Shown here: in pieces, positions 30,400-37,762 of the stretch
How the letters are laid out: each line of letters starts with the position of its first letter
Position numbering within the stretch: the first letter of the stretch is position 1
The notes under the pieces: model-generated
Databases searched by the model: none
Told to the model about the DNA's origin: nothing
What the model saw: the letters and a program-made list of their open reading frames with translations, nothing else
Assembly: GCA_044866695.1 (NCBI GenBank)
Contig: JBIOUF010000162.1
Coordinates: 1 to 39,350 of the forward strand
Source: JBIOUF01 sp044866695
GTDB taxonomy: Bacteria > Actinomycetota > Actinomycetes > Propionibacteriales > Nocardioidaceae
Direction of reading: 5' to 3'
Length of the DNA stretch: 39,350 bases
Position numbers and translations under genes: made by a program

Positions 30400-32546
30400 C
30401 GGCCGCTCCCCCCGCTGGGCGGCAGGATCTCGCCGTCGCGCGCGAAGGTCGGCAGCCGGGCCGGCGGGGTCGTCCCCGGGATGGCCGCGGCGCCGGGCCG
30501 CACGGTGCTGCCGCGGATGCCGTAGAGGGTCTCCCAGATCGCCCGGACCGCCGGCCCCGAGGTGCCCGAGCCGGTGCCTCCCTGCGAGACCATCATCACC
30601 ACCACGTAGTCCTTGGTGTACGACGCCACCCACGACGTGCTCTGCTTGCCGTAGACCTCCGCGGACCCGGTCTTGGACCGGACCGGCACCCGGTCCAGCG
30701 GGAAGCCGCCCATCCGCCACGACATCGTGCCGGTCCGGGTGACGCCCTGCAGGGCCTGGTCGATGAAGGACAGGTCGGACTCCGACACCTTGACCCTGGC
30801 CTGCACCTTCGGGGCGATCCGGCGCACCACCCGGCCGGCGGGGTCCACGACGGCCTTGGCCACCCGCGGCTCGTAGAGAGTGCCGCCGTTGGCCAGCGCG
30901 GCGTACGCCCTGGCCAGCTGGAGCGGCGTGACGACGGTGTCGCCCTGCCCGATGGCGAAGTTGACCGCGTCGCCGGCACGGTAGGCGTAGCCCTCGACGC
31001 AGAACTCCCGCGCGAACCGGTGCAGGAAGTCGTATCCGTCCTCCTTGCCGAGCTTGCAGTAGTAGTCGCGGTTGGCTTCGAAGTAGGCCCGCTTCCAGCG
31101 CCGGTCGGCGATGCGTCCGCCGGCCTCACCGGGGACGTCGATCCCGGTCTGGCTGCCGAAGCCGAACCGCTTGGCCTCCTCCACCAGTGGGTCGCGCGCC
31201 TTCACGTCGTCGACGTCGGTGCCGTACTGCTGCCAGAAGGAGTAGCCCACCCGGTAGAAGAAGGTGTTGCAGGAGACCTCGAGCGCCTTGGCGAAGCCGA
31301 TGTAGCCGTAGGCGCCGGACTCGTAGTTCTTGAAGTCACGGTTGCCGACCCGGAACGACGACGAGCAGGCCAGCTGGGTGGCCTGGCTGAACCCGTTCGC
31401 CAGCGCCCCGGCGGTCATGAACGGCTTCCAGGTGGAGCCCGGCGCGAACTGGCCCTGGGTGGCCCGGGACAGCAGCGGGGTGCCGGCCTGCTCGGAGTAG
31501 AGGTGCCGCAGCTGCCGCTCGGTGATGCCGCCGACCCACACGCCCGGGTCGTAGGTCGGCAGGCTGGCCATCGCGACGACCCGCCCGGTGCGGGCCTCGA
31601 GCACCACGGCGGCACCGGAGTCGGCGGCGTAGGTGCGGCCGCTGACCGGGTCGACGGTCCGCCTAGCGGTGTCGACGGTCCGCCGCAGCTGCCGTTCCAC
31701 CGTCGCCTGCACGCGGGCGTCGAGCGAGGTCACCAGCGTGTCCCCGACGCGGCCTCGGACCTCACCGGAGTCGCCGAGGACCCTGCCTTGGGAGTCCACC
31801 GCGACCCGCTTGTAGCCGGGCCGCCCGCGCAGGTACCGGTCGTACTGCCGCTCCAGCCCGGCCCGGCCGACGACCGAGGCGCCGTGCAGCGAGCTGTCCT
31901 CGCGCGCCTCAGCCCGGGCCAGCTCGTCCTCGGTGATCGGGCTGAGGTAGCCCAGCAGGTGCGCCGCGTTGATCCCGTACGGCGCGGGGTAGGACCGGAC
32001 GCTCTGCCGGTCGACCAGCACCGCGGGGAAGTCCTCGCCCTGCTCCATGATCCGCAGGGCGACGCCCTGGGGGACGTCCTCGGCGACCGGCACGGGCTGG
32101 TACGGCGAGCCGTTCCAGCACACTCCGCGCCGCGCTCCAGGCCGGCCGCAGAGCACCAGCCTCGCCGCCACGTCCGCGGGGCGCACGCCGACGGTCTGCG
32201 CGAGCCGCCGCACCAGTCGCTTCTGCACGCGCGACCCGAGCTTGGCCAGCAGCGTCCGGTCCACGGTGACCACCCAGCTGGTCCGGTTGGCGACCAGCGG
32301 CCGGCCCATGTCGTCGACGACCAGGCCCCGGGCCGGCTGCACGACCACCTCACGGACCGACTGGTCGGCCGCCTTGGCCTGGTAGTCCTCCCCCGTCAGC
32401 ACCTGCAGGTACCACAGCCTGGCCCCGAGGGTCGCGAACAGCGACAGCACGAGCACCTGCAGCACGACCAGCCGGAGCCGGCCCTTGACGTGGCTGGACG
32501 CGCGCGGCCGGTCGGGCCGGGTTCGGCCCGAGATCCACTCGGCCAT
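30396..32546 (-). CDS. mrdA: Penicillin-binding protein 2 (transpeptidase)
   Basis: 716 residues. It cross-links peptidoglycan with RodA. There is one N-terminal span (LRLVVLQVLVLSLFATLGARLWYLQVL), a PBP dimerisation/pedestal domain with RGLVVDDMGRPLVANRTSW, and a transpeptidase domain with the active-site Ser in APGSTWKPF near residue 370, SCN near 425 and SKTGSAE near 625. An insert rich in Tyr and Cys (YFEANRDYYCKLGKEDGYDFLHRFAREFC) precedes GYAYRAGDAVNFAIGQGD. It lies directly downstream of mreBCD and overlaps rodA, so the elongasome genes form one transcription unit. Confidence 0.96.
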   Translation of the reverse strand: MAEWISGRTRPDRPRASSHVKGRLRLVVLQVLVLSLFATLGARLWYLQVLTGEDYQAKAADQSVREVVVQPARGLVVDDMGRPLVANRTSWVVTVDRTLLAKLGSRVQKRLVRRLAQTVGVRPADVAARLVLCGRPGARRGVCWNGSPYQPVPVAEDVPQGVALRIMEQGEDFPAVLVDRQSVRSYPAPYGINAAHLLGYLSPITEDELARAEAREDSSLHGASVVGRAGLERQYDRYLRGRPGYKRVAVDSQGRVLGDSGEVRGRVGDTLVTSLDARVQATVERQLRRTVDTARRTVDPVSGRTYAADSGAAVVLEARTGRVVAMASLPTYDPGVWVGGITERQLRHLYSEQAGTPLLSRATQGQFAPGSTWKPFMTAGALANGFSQATQLACSSSFRVGNRDFKNYESGAYGYIGFAKALEVSCNTFFYRVGYSFWQQYGTDVDDVKARDPLVEEAKRFGFGSQTGIDVPGEAGGRIADRRWKRAYFEANRDYYCKLGKEDGYDFLHRFAREFCVEGYAYRAGDAVNFAIGQGDTVVTPLQLARAYAALANGGTLYEPRVAKAVVDPAGRVVRRIAPKVQARVKVSESDLSFIDQALQGVTRTGTMSWRMGGFPLDRVPVRSKTGSAEVYGKQSTSWVASYTKDYVVVMMVSQGGTGSGTSGPAVRAIWETLYGIRGSTVRPGAAAIPGTTPPARLPTFARDGEILPPSGGSGR

Positions 32547-32560
32547 CGGGGCACCGCCTC

Positions 32561-33070
32561 TCAGTAGGCGACCCGGGCCGGCTCCAGCCGGCGCAGCAGG
32601 CGCATCAGCGGAGGCAGCACGAACGGCGCCAGCACCACGTCGTACAGCACCGCGAGCGGGATCACCGCGAGGGCCTCGCCCACCGGCACGCCGGGGTCGC
32701 CCAGCAGCATCCCCGACAGCGCGAACAGCGACGTGCCGACGAACGAGCAGCCGGCCACGGTCGCCACCGCGGCCAGCGTGGAGCCCGGCCCACGGCTCGC
32801 CCGGCCGGCGACGTAGCCCACGACGACCAGCGCGAGGGCCCAGCGTCCGGCGACGTGGTCGGCAGGCGGCGCGAGGTCGAGCATCAGGCCTCCGGCGAAC
32901 CCGGTCAGCATCGCCAGCTCGGCGCCGCGAGCCAGGCCCACCGCGACGACCAGGAGCAGGACCAGGTTCGGGACGACGCCCTGGACCGACAAGAAGCCGA
33001 ACAGGCTGCCCTGCAGCACCACCGCCGCCAGGGTCAGCCCGGCGAAGGCGAGGAGACGTACCGCGGTCAT
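32561..33070 (-). CDS. mreD: Rod shape-determining protein MreD
   Basis: 169 residues, five or so membrane spans, opening MTAVRLLAFAGLTLAAVVLQGSLF. The MreD-type motif GFAGGLMLDLAPPADHVAGRWALAL is in the middle. It links MreC to the membrane elongation complex. The ATG overlaps the mreC stop, and mrdA begins 14 bases after its stop. Confidence 0.92.
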   Translation of the reverse strand: MTAVRLLAFAGLTLAAVVLQGSLFGFLSVQGVVPNLVLLLVVAVGLARGAELAMLTGFAGGLMLDLAPPADHVAGRWALALVVVGYVAGRASRGPGSTLAAVATVAGCSFVGTSLFALSGMLLGDPGVPVGEALAVIPLAVLYDVVLAPFVLPPLMRLLRRLEPARVAY

Positions 33071-33975
33071 CTGCCCTCTCCTCCGCCCTTGGGGGCGCTC
33101 GCGCGGATCACGGTGCGGTCGCTCCTGGTGTCCGCGCCGACCACGACGCCGACCAGGTCGAGGGCCGAGAAGTCCGCCAGCGGGCGGATCACCGCCTGCT
33201 TGGACTGCTCGCGGGGGCTGCTGTAGACGGTGTCCACGGTGCCGATCGGGATGCCGGCGACGTACGGGCCGCCGCCGTTGCTGCCCCACGTCACGACCAC
33301 GTCGCCACGCCTGGGCGTCGCGGACCGGTCGGCGAGGGACAGGTCGAGCCGGGCCTGGTCACCGAGCCCGCCGCGGCCACGTAGCACGCCGATCTTCATG
33401 CTGGCCGCCACGCGGGCGCCGACGACCGAGTCCCGGTCCACGGCGAGCAGCACCGTCGAGCTGCTCCGCGACGCGCGCAGGACCCGGCCGACCAGGCCGT
33501 CGTTGTTGAGCACGGTCATGTCGGCGTGCACCCCGGCCCGGGTGCCCGCGTCGATGGTGACCGTATGGGAGAACGACTGCGCCGGCCCGAGCGCGACGAC
33601 GCGCGCCGGCACCAGCGCGTACCCGGTGTCGTGCGCGGTGCGCACCAGCCCGTCGGCCTCCTCCACGCGACGGGCGTCGAGGGGCACCTGGCGCAGGAGC
33701 GTGCGCAGGTTGGCGTTCTCCGCCTCGAGCCGCGTGATGTCGGCCCGGAGGTCCTGGTTGCGGCGCAGCAGGCCGGGGACCGCCCCGAGCGGCCGCGCAG
33801 CCGTGGCCACCACGTCCTCGGCCGGCCCGAGCACGGCGGCCGTCCCCTCGCGCACCGGCTCGACCGGAGAGCCGTCGCCGCCGTGGTAGTCCAGGGTCGC
33901 GACGGTGGCGCTGGCCAGCACGAGCACGACCAGCAGCGACCGCGCGGCGCGCGGCGTGCGCTCCTTCGACGTCAT
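33067..33975 (-). CDS. mreC: Rod shape-determining protein MreC
   Basis: 302 residues with an N-terminal signal-anchor (AARSLLVVLVLASATVATLDY), a short coiled coil (NQDLRADITRLEAENANLRTLL) and the MreC beta-barrel repeats (HTVTIDAGTRAGVHADMTVLNNDGLVGRV, PIGTVDTVY). It scaffolds PBP2 and RodA outside the membrane. Translation is coupled to mreD. Thirteen bases separate its ATG from the mreB stop. Confidence 0.94.
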   Translation of the reverse strand: MTSKERTPRAARSLLVVLVLASATVATLDYHGGDGSPVEPVREGTAAVLGPAEDVVATAARPLGAVPGLLRRNQDLRADITRLEAENANLRTLLRQVPLDARRVEEADGLVRTAHDTGYALVPARVVALGPAQSFSHTVTIDAGTRAGVHADMTVLNNDGLVGRVLRASRSSSTVLLAVDRDSVVGARVAASMKIGVLRGRGGLGDQARLDLSLADRSATPRRGDVVVTWGSNGGGPYVAGIPIGTVDTVYSSPREQSKQAVIRPLADFSALDLVGVVVGADTRSDRTVIRASAPKGGGEGR

Positions 33976-33988
33976 GGGTGCCTCCCGC

Positions 33989-35014
33989 CTACCTGCGAGG
34001 CTCGGAGACCAGCACCTGCTGCAGCGCGTCGAACTCCTCCACGCACTTGCCGGCGCCCATGGCGACCGCGCGCAGGGGGTCGTCGGCCACGTGCACGGGC
34101 ATCCCGGTCTCGTGCCGGATGCGCTCGTCGAGGCCGCGGAGCAGCGCCCCACCACCGGTGAGCACCACGCCGCGGTCCATGATGTCGCCGGCCAGCTCCG
34201 GCGGGGTCTTGTCCAAGGTGACGCGCACCGCGTCGACGACCGCGTGCAGCGGCTCCTCCAGCGCCTGCCGCAGCCCGGCGCTGGACACCACCACGGTCTT
34301 CGGCAGGCCGGTCACCAGGTCCCGGCCGCGGATCTCCGCCTCGGGCTCCTTGGTCATCGGGAACGCCGACCCGAGGGTCATCTTCGTCTCCTCGGCCGTG
34401 CGCTCCCCCAGGAGCAGCGAGTGCTCCTTCTTCATCCAGGCGATCAGGGCCTGGTCGAAGTCGTCGCCCGCGGTCCGCACCGAGTCGCTGGTCACGATGC
34501 CGCCGAGGGAGATCACCGCGACCTCGGTGGTGCCGCCACCCACGTCGACCACCATGTTGCCGGTGGCCTCGTGCACCGGCAGTCCGGCACCGATGGCCGC
34601 GGCCATCGGCTCCTCGATGATGTAGACCGCCCGCGCCCCGGCCTGGTAGCCGGCCTCCTTCACCGCGCGCTGCTCGACCGGGGTGATCGCGCTGGGCACG
34701 CAGATCACCAGCCGCGGCTTGGCGAAGAACCGGCGCCGGTGCACCTGCTGGATGAAGAACCGCAGCATCTGCTCGGTGGCGTCGAAGTCGGCGATCACGC
34801 CGTCCTGCAGCGGGCGGATCGCGGTGATCGCCTCGGGGGTGCGCCCGATCATCCGCTTGGCCTCGTGCCCGACCGCGAGCACCTCCCCGCTGCCCGCGTT
34901 CAGCGCCACGACACTGGGCTCGTCGAGCACCACCCCTCGTCCCCGGACGTACACCAGCGTGTTGGCGGTCCCCAGGTCCACCGCCATGTCGCGCCCGATG
35001 AAGGTGTTCGGCAT
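33989..35014 (-). CDS. mreB: Rod shape-determining actin homologue MreB
   Basis: 341 residues of the actin/HSP70 ATPase fold. The phosphate-1 loop is DLGTANTLVYVRGRGVVLDEPSVVA, phosphate-2 is VDVGGGTTEVAVISLGG, and GVVLTGGGALLRGLDERI is the adenosine motif. It forms filaments that guide wall synthesis. The ATG is 3 bases after GGGAGG. An earlier in-frame start (MTREAM) lacks a ribosome site. mreB is first in the elongasome operon. Among actinobacteria it is kept in Streptomyces and some others and lost from mycobacteria and corynebacteria, which helps place the organism. Confidence 0.97.
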   Translation of the reverse strand: MPNTFIGRDMAVDLGTANTLVYVRGRGVVLDEPSVVALNAGSGEVLAVGHEAKRMIGRTPEAITAIRPLQDGVIADFDATEQMLRFFIQQVHRRRFFAKPRLVICVPSAITPVEQRAVKEAGYQAGARAVYIIEEPMAAAIGAGLPVHEATGNMVVDVGGGTTEVAVISLGGIVTSDSVRTAGDDFDQALIAWMKKEHSLLLGERTAEETKMTLGSAFPMTKEPEAEIRGRDLVTGLPKTVVVSSAGLRQALEEPLHAVVDAVRVTLDKTPPELAGDIMDRGVVLTGGGALLRGLDERIRHETGMPVHVADDPLRAVAMGAGKCVEEFDALQQVLVSEPRR

Positions 35015-35064
35015 GGCCTCCCTCGTCACCCCGCCAAGATCCCGCGCGCGCCCACGGCACGTAG

Positions 35065-35087
35065 GTCACAACAGTCACATCCGTCAC
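35065..35087. promoter_or_regulatory. Three GTCAC direct repeats at the mreB promoter
   Basis: GTCACA, GTCACA and GTCAC begin at 35065, 35074 and 35083, a 9-bp period. They lie just downstream of TAGCCT (minus strand 35092-35097), a plausible mreB -10 box. Repeats overlapping the start of transcription could be a repressor site. No regulator is recognised. Confidence 0.3.
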
Positions 35088-35091
35088 GGCC

Positions 35092-35097
35092 AGGCTA
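35092..35097 (-). promoter_or_regulatory. -10 box of the mreB operon
   Basis: TAGCCT about 78 bases before the mreB ATG. It is the best TANNNT in the spacer with a plausible distance. The rest of this 309-base spacer holds the GTCAC repeats, repeat array 3 and the ndk promoter. Confidence 0.35.
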
Positions 35098-35179
35098 TGT
35101 CGCTCACCCCCTCCACGTCCGGCAGGACACGCCCCAACCGCCCCACCCCGGTCCACCACCCGTCCACCCCGTTTTGCGC

Positions 35180-35279
35180 CGAGCCGTCAATGTTGGCGCG
35201 CCGAGCCGTCAATCCTGGTCGGCCGAGCCGTCAATCCTGGTCGGCCGAGCCGTCAATGTTGGCGCGCCGACCCGTCGGC
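35180..35279. repeat. 22-bp tandem repeat array 3
   Basis: Cores CGAGCCGTCAAT start at 35180, 35202, 35224 and 35246, exactly 22 bp apart, with a degenerate fifth (CGACCCGTCGGC) at 35268. The variable parts are GTTGGCGCGC or CCTGGTCGGC. The array ends about 30 bases before the ndk -10 box and faces array 4 beyond ndk in inverted orientation. Confidence 0.9.
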
Positions 35280-35310
35280 CCTGGTCGTGCGGCTGGGGAT
35301 CCGGCTCGCA

Positions 35311-35316
35311 TAGGCT
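35311..35316 (+). promoter_or_regulatory. -10 box of ndk (leaderless)
   Basis: TAGGCT with exactly 7 bases to the ndk ATG. Confidence 0.6.
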
Positions 35317-35323
35317 CCTCGCC

Positions 35324-35755
35324 ATGTCCGAGCGCACCCTGGTCCTGCTCAAGCCCGACGCGGTCCGCCGAGGGTTGGTCGGCGAGCTGCTCGGCCGCTA
35401 CGAGGCCAAGGGGCTTCGCCTGGTGGCCATGGACCTGCGCTGGATCGACGGCGCCCAGGCAGACCGGCACTATGCCGAGCACCTCGAACGCGACTTCTAC
35501 CCGCCGCTGCGCGCGTTCGTCACCAGCGGGCCGCTGGTCGCCATGGTGCTCGAAGGAGACGAGGCCGTGGAGGTGGTGCGCGCGCTCAACGGTGCCACCG
35601 ACGGTCGCAAGGCGGCACCGGGCACGATCCGGGGCGACCTGTCCATGTCGAACCGGGAGAACCTCGTGCACGGTTCGGACTCGACCGGTTCTGCGGTCCG
35701 GGAGATCGCACTGTGGTTCCCCGCCCTGGCCGAGCCAGAGCAGGCGAGCGCCTGA
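35324..35755 (+). CDS. ndk: Nucleoside diphosphate kinase
   Basis: 143 residues, normal Ndk length. It transfers the terminal phosphate between nucleoside di- and triphosphates through a phosphohistidine. The N-terminal signature is ERTLVLLKPDAVRRGLVGE, and the catalytic loop is NRENLVHGSDS with His at residue 116. The gene stands alone between divergent mreB and convergent DUF4233-folC. It is bracketed by two inverted 22-bp repeat arrays. Confidence 0.97.
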   Translation: MSERTLVLLKPDAVRRGLVGELLGRYEAKGLRLVAMDLRWIDGAQADRHYAEHLERDFYPPLRAFVTSGPLVAMVLEGDEAVEVVRALNGATDGRKAAPGTIRGDLSMSNRENLVHGSDSTGSAVREIALWFPALAEPEQASA

Positions 35756-35793
35756 CCCGTAGGCGACGGGCCGAATTGTGGACCGCTCGGCCG

Positions 35794-35871
35794 ACCAACG
35801 GCTCGACCCACCAGGATTGACGGCTCGACGCACCAACATTGACGGCTCGACCCACCAACATTGACGGCTCG
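35794..35871. repeat. 22-bp tandem repeat array 4 (inverted)
   Basis: The complementary core ATTGACGGCTCG starts at 35816, 35838 and 35860, exactly 22 bp apart, with a degenerate copy just upstream ending at 35805. The orientation is opposite to arrays 1-3. It lies between the convergent ends of ndk and the DUF4233 gene. Confidence 0.9.
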
Positions 35872-35918
35872 ACGCGAAACGGGGGGGCGGGTCGGCGGCG
35901 GGTGGAGGGTGGAGGGGT

Positions 35919-36290
35919 TCAGGCGCCGGCAGCCGAGGTCGTGGCGGTGCGGTCCCGGTCGACCCGGCCGCCGAGGAGGTACGCCGCCGACCAGAGCGCG
36001 GCGAACACCACGCCGAGGCCGATGACCGAGGTCCGGAACGCGACGTCGGCCGGTACGACGAAGCCGAGGGCGATCGCAGCCGCCTGGACCACCCAGCCGG
36101 CCCAGAAGCCCCACGGACGACGCAGCAGCCCGACCACCACCAGACAGGCCAGGCTCAGCCCGAGCCCCACGCCGAGCGCGACACCGGTGGACACCTCGCT
36201 CAGGCTGGCCATGACCGGCGTGGTGAGGAACAGCACCACGGCCTGCAGGCTGAGGATCGCCGCACACAGGGACCGTCGCATCGACCGCAT
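35919..36290 (-). CDS. DUF4233 membrane protein
   Basis: 123 residues with four hydrophobic helices, opening MRSMRRSLCAAILSLQAVVLFLTTPVMASL and containing GLLRRPWGFWAGWVVQAAAIALGFVVP, the pattern of DUF4233. The gene regularly follows folC in Actinobacteria, and its function is unknown. It starts one base after the folC stop, so the two are co-translated. The convergent neighbour is ndk. Confidence 0.88.
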   Translation of the reverse strand: MRSMRRSLCAAILSLQAVVLFLTTPVMASLSEVSTGVALGVGLGLSLACLVVVGLLRRPWGFWAGWVVQAAAIALGFVVPADVAFRTSVIGLGVVFAALWSAAYLLGGRVDRDRTATTSAAGA

Positions 36291-36291
36291 G

Positions 36292-37662
36292 TCAGGGCCT
36301 CCGGTCCCTGCCGCGCAGCAGCGTGCGCGCCTCGCCGACGGTCACCACCGACCCGGTCACCAGGACGCCGCCGGTGCCGATCGACTCCCCGAGCGCTCCT
36401 CCGGTCTCGGCAAGGGTGACGGCCTGGTCGATCGCGTCGTCCAGCCGAGCCGCGACGCGGACCCGGTGCTCGCCGAACAGGTCCCGGGCCACCTCGGCCA
36501 GGTCGGCGGCGGGCATCGCCCTGGCCGTGTCCGCCTGGGTGGCGACCAACTCGGAGAGCACCGGCTCGAGCTCGGCCAGGATCCCCTCGACGTCCTTGTC
36601 GGCCATCACCCCGACCACGCCGACGAGCGGGTCGAAGGTGAACGAGTCGCGCAGCGCGTCGACCGTGGCGGCCATCCCGTGCGGGTTGTGGGCGGCGTCC
36701 AGCACGATGGCCGGGCTGCGGCGTACCACCTCGAGCCGACCCGGCGAGGTCACCTCGGCCAACGCCGTCCGGACCAGCTCCTCGTCCAGCGCCCCGCCGC
36801 CCCCGAACGCCTCCACGGCCGCCAGCGCGAGGACCGCGTTCTGGGCGTGATGAGCACCGAACAGCGGCAGGAAGAGGTCGCGGTACTCCCCAGCCAGCCC
36901 GCGCAGGGTGACCACCTGGCCGCCCACCGCCGGCGCCCGGGTCGCGACGCCGAAGTCCAGCCCCTCGCGCAGCACGGGCGCGCCGACCTCCGCGGCCCGG
37001 TCGCCCAGCACCGCCCAGACCTCCTCGTGCTGCTCGGCCACCACCACCGTGGCGCCGGGCTTGATGATGCCGGCCTTCTCGACCGCGATCCGCTCGGGCC
37101 GGGTGCCGAGGTAGCGCTCGTGGTCGACGGCCACCGGAGTCACCACGGCGACCGCCCCGTCCGCGACGTTGGTGGCGTCCCACGAGCCACCCATGCCGAC
37201 CTCGACCACGGCGACGTCGACGGGCGCGTCGGAGAACGCCGCGTACGCCATCGCGACCACCATCTCGAAGAACGACAGCCGGTGTGGCTGGTCGGCGTCG
37301 ACCAGGGCGGCGTACGGCGCCACGTCCTGGTAGGCCCGCACGAACGCGTCCGCGGACAGGGGCTCGCCGTCGACCGCGATGCGCTCGGTCATGGACTCCA
37401 CGTGGGGGCTGGTGAACCGCCCGGTCCGCAGTCCCCGGCCCCGGAGCAGCGCGTCGACCATGCGGCTGGTCGTCGTCTTGCCGTTGGTGCCGGTCAGGTG
37501 GACGACCGGGTAGCCGCGCTGCGGCTCGCCGAGCAGGTCCATCAGTGCGCTGATCCGGTCCAGGCTCGGCTCCAACCGCGTCTCCGGCCACCTCGACACC
37601 AGCGCGGCCTCGACGTCGGGGTACGTCGGGGAGGCGGAGGTCGGGTCGGCAGCCGGGCGCAT
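36292..37662 (-). CDS. folC: Folylpolyglutamate synthase / dihydrofolate synthase
   Basis: 456 residues of the Mur ligase fold. It adds glutamate to folates and may also make dihydrofolate. The ATP loop is HLTGTNGKTTTSRM near residue 56, followed by FTSPHVESMTERIAVDG, VEVGMGGSWDATN and VLDAAHNPHGM. The ATG lies 8 bases after TAGACT, consistent with a leaderless mRNA. It is divergent from valS, with 100 bases between the two start codons, which is the usual valS-folC arrangement in reversed orientation. Confidence 0.94.
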   Translation of the reverse strand: MRPAADPTSASPTYPDVEAALVSRWPETRLEPSLDRISALMDLLGEPQRGYPVVHLTGTNGKTTTSRMVDALLRGRGLRTGRFTSPHVESMTERIAVDGEPLSADAFVRAYQDVAPYAALVDADQPHRLSFFEMVVAMAYAAFSDAPVDVAVVEVGMGGSWDATNVADGAVAVVTPVAVDHERYLGTRPERIAVEKAGIIKPGATVVVAEQHEEVWAVLGDRAAEVGAPVLREGLDFGVATRAPAVGGQVVTLRGLAGEYRDLFLPLFGAHHAQNAVLALAAVEAFGGGGALDEELVRTALAEVTSPGRLEVVRRSPAIVLDAAHNPHGMAATVDALRDSFTFDPLVGVVGVMADKDVEGILAELEPVLSELVATQADTARAMPAADLAEVARDLFGEHRVRVAARLDDAIDQAVTLAETGGALGESIGTGGVLVTGSVVTVGEARTLLRGRDRRP

Positions 37663-37670
37663 CGGTGGCG

Positions 37671-37676
37671 AGTCTA
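37671..37676 (-). promoter_or_regulatory. -10 box of folC (leaderless)
   Basis: TAGACT with 8 bases to the folC ATG. Confidence 0.5.
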
Positions 37677-37749
37677 CGGAGGTGCTGGAACGCGCCCACC
37701 GCACCGGAGGGTCCTTCGACGCGCGCCGGCTCGCTCCGCTCGCCGGCCG

Positions 37750-37755
37750 TAGGAT
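37750..37755 (+). promoter_or_regulatory. -10 box of valS (leaderless)
   Basis: TAGGAT with exactly 7 bases to the valS ATG. There is therefore no room for a T-box or leader peptide. Confidence 0.55.
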
Positions 37756-37762
37756 CAGCCGC

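Noticed and set aside
35816..35871. TTGACGG in each 22-bp unit as tandem -35 boxes
   Set aside because: No TANNNT lies 16-19 bp downstream in any unit. At the neighbouring genes the distance to the real -10 is only 12-14 bp.
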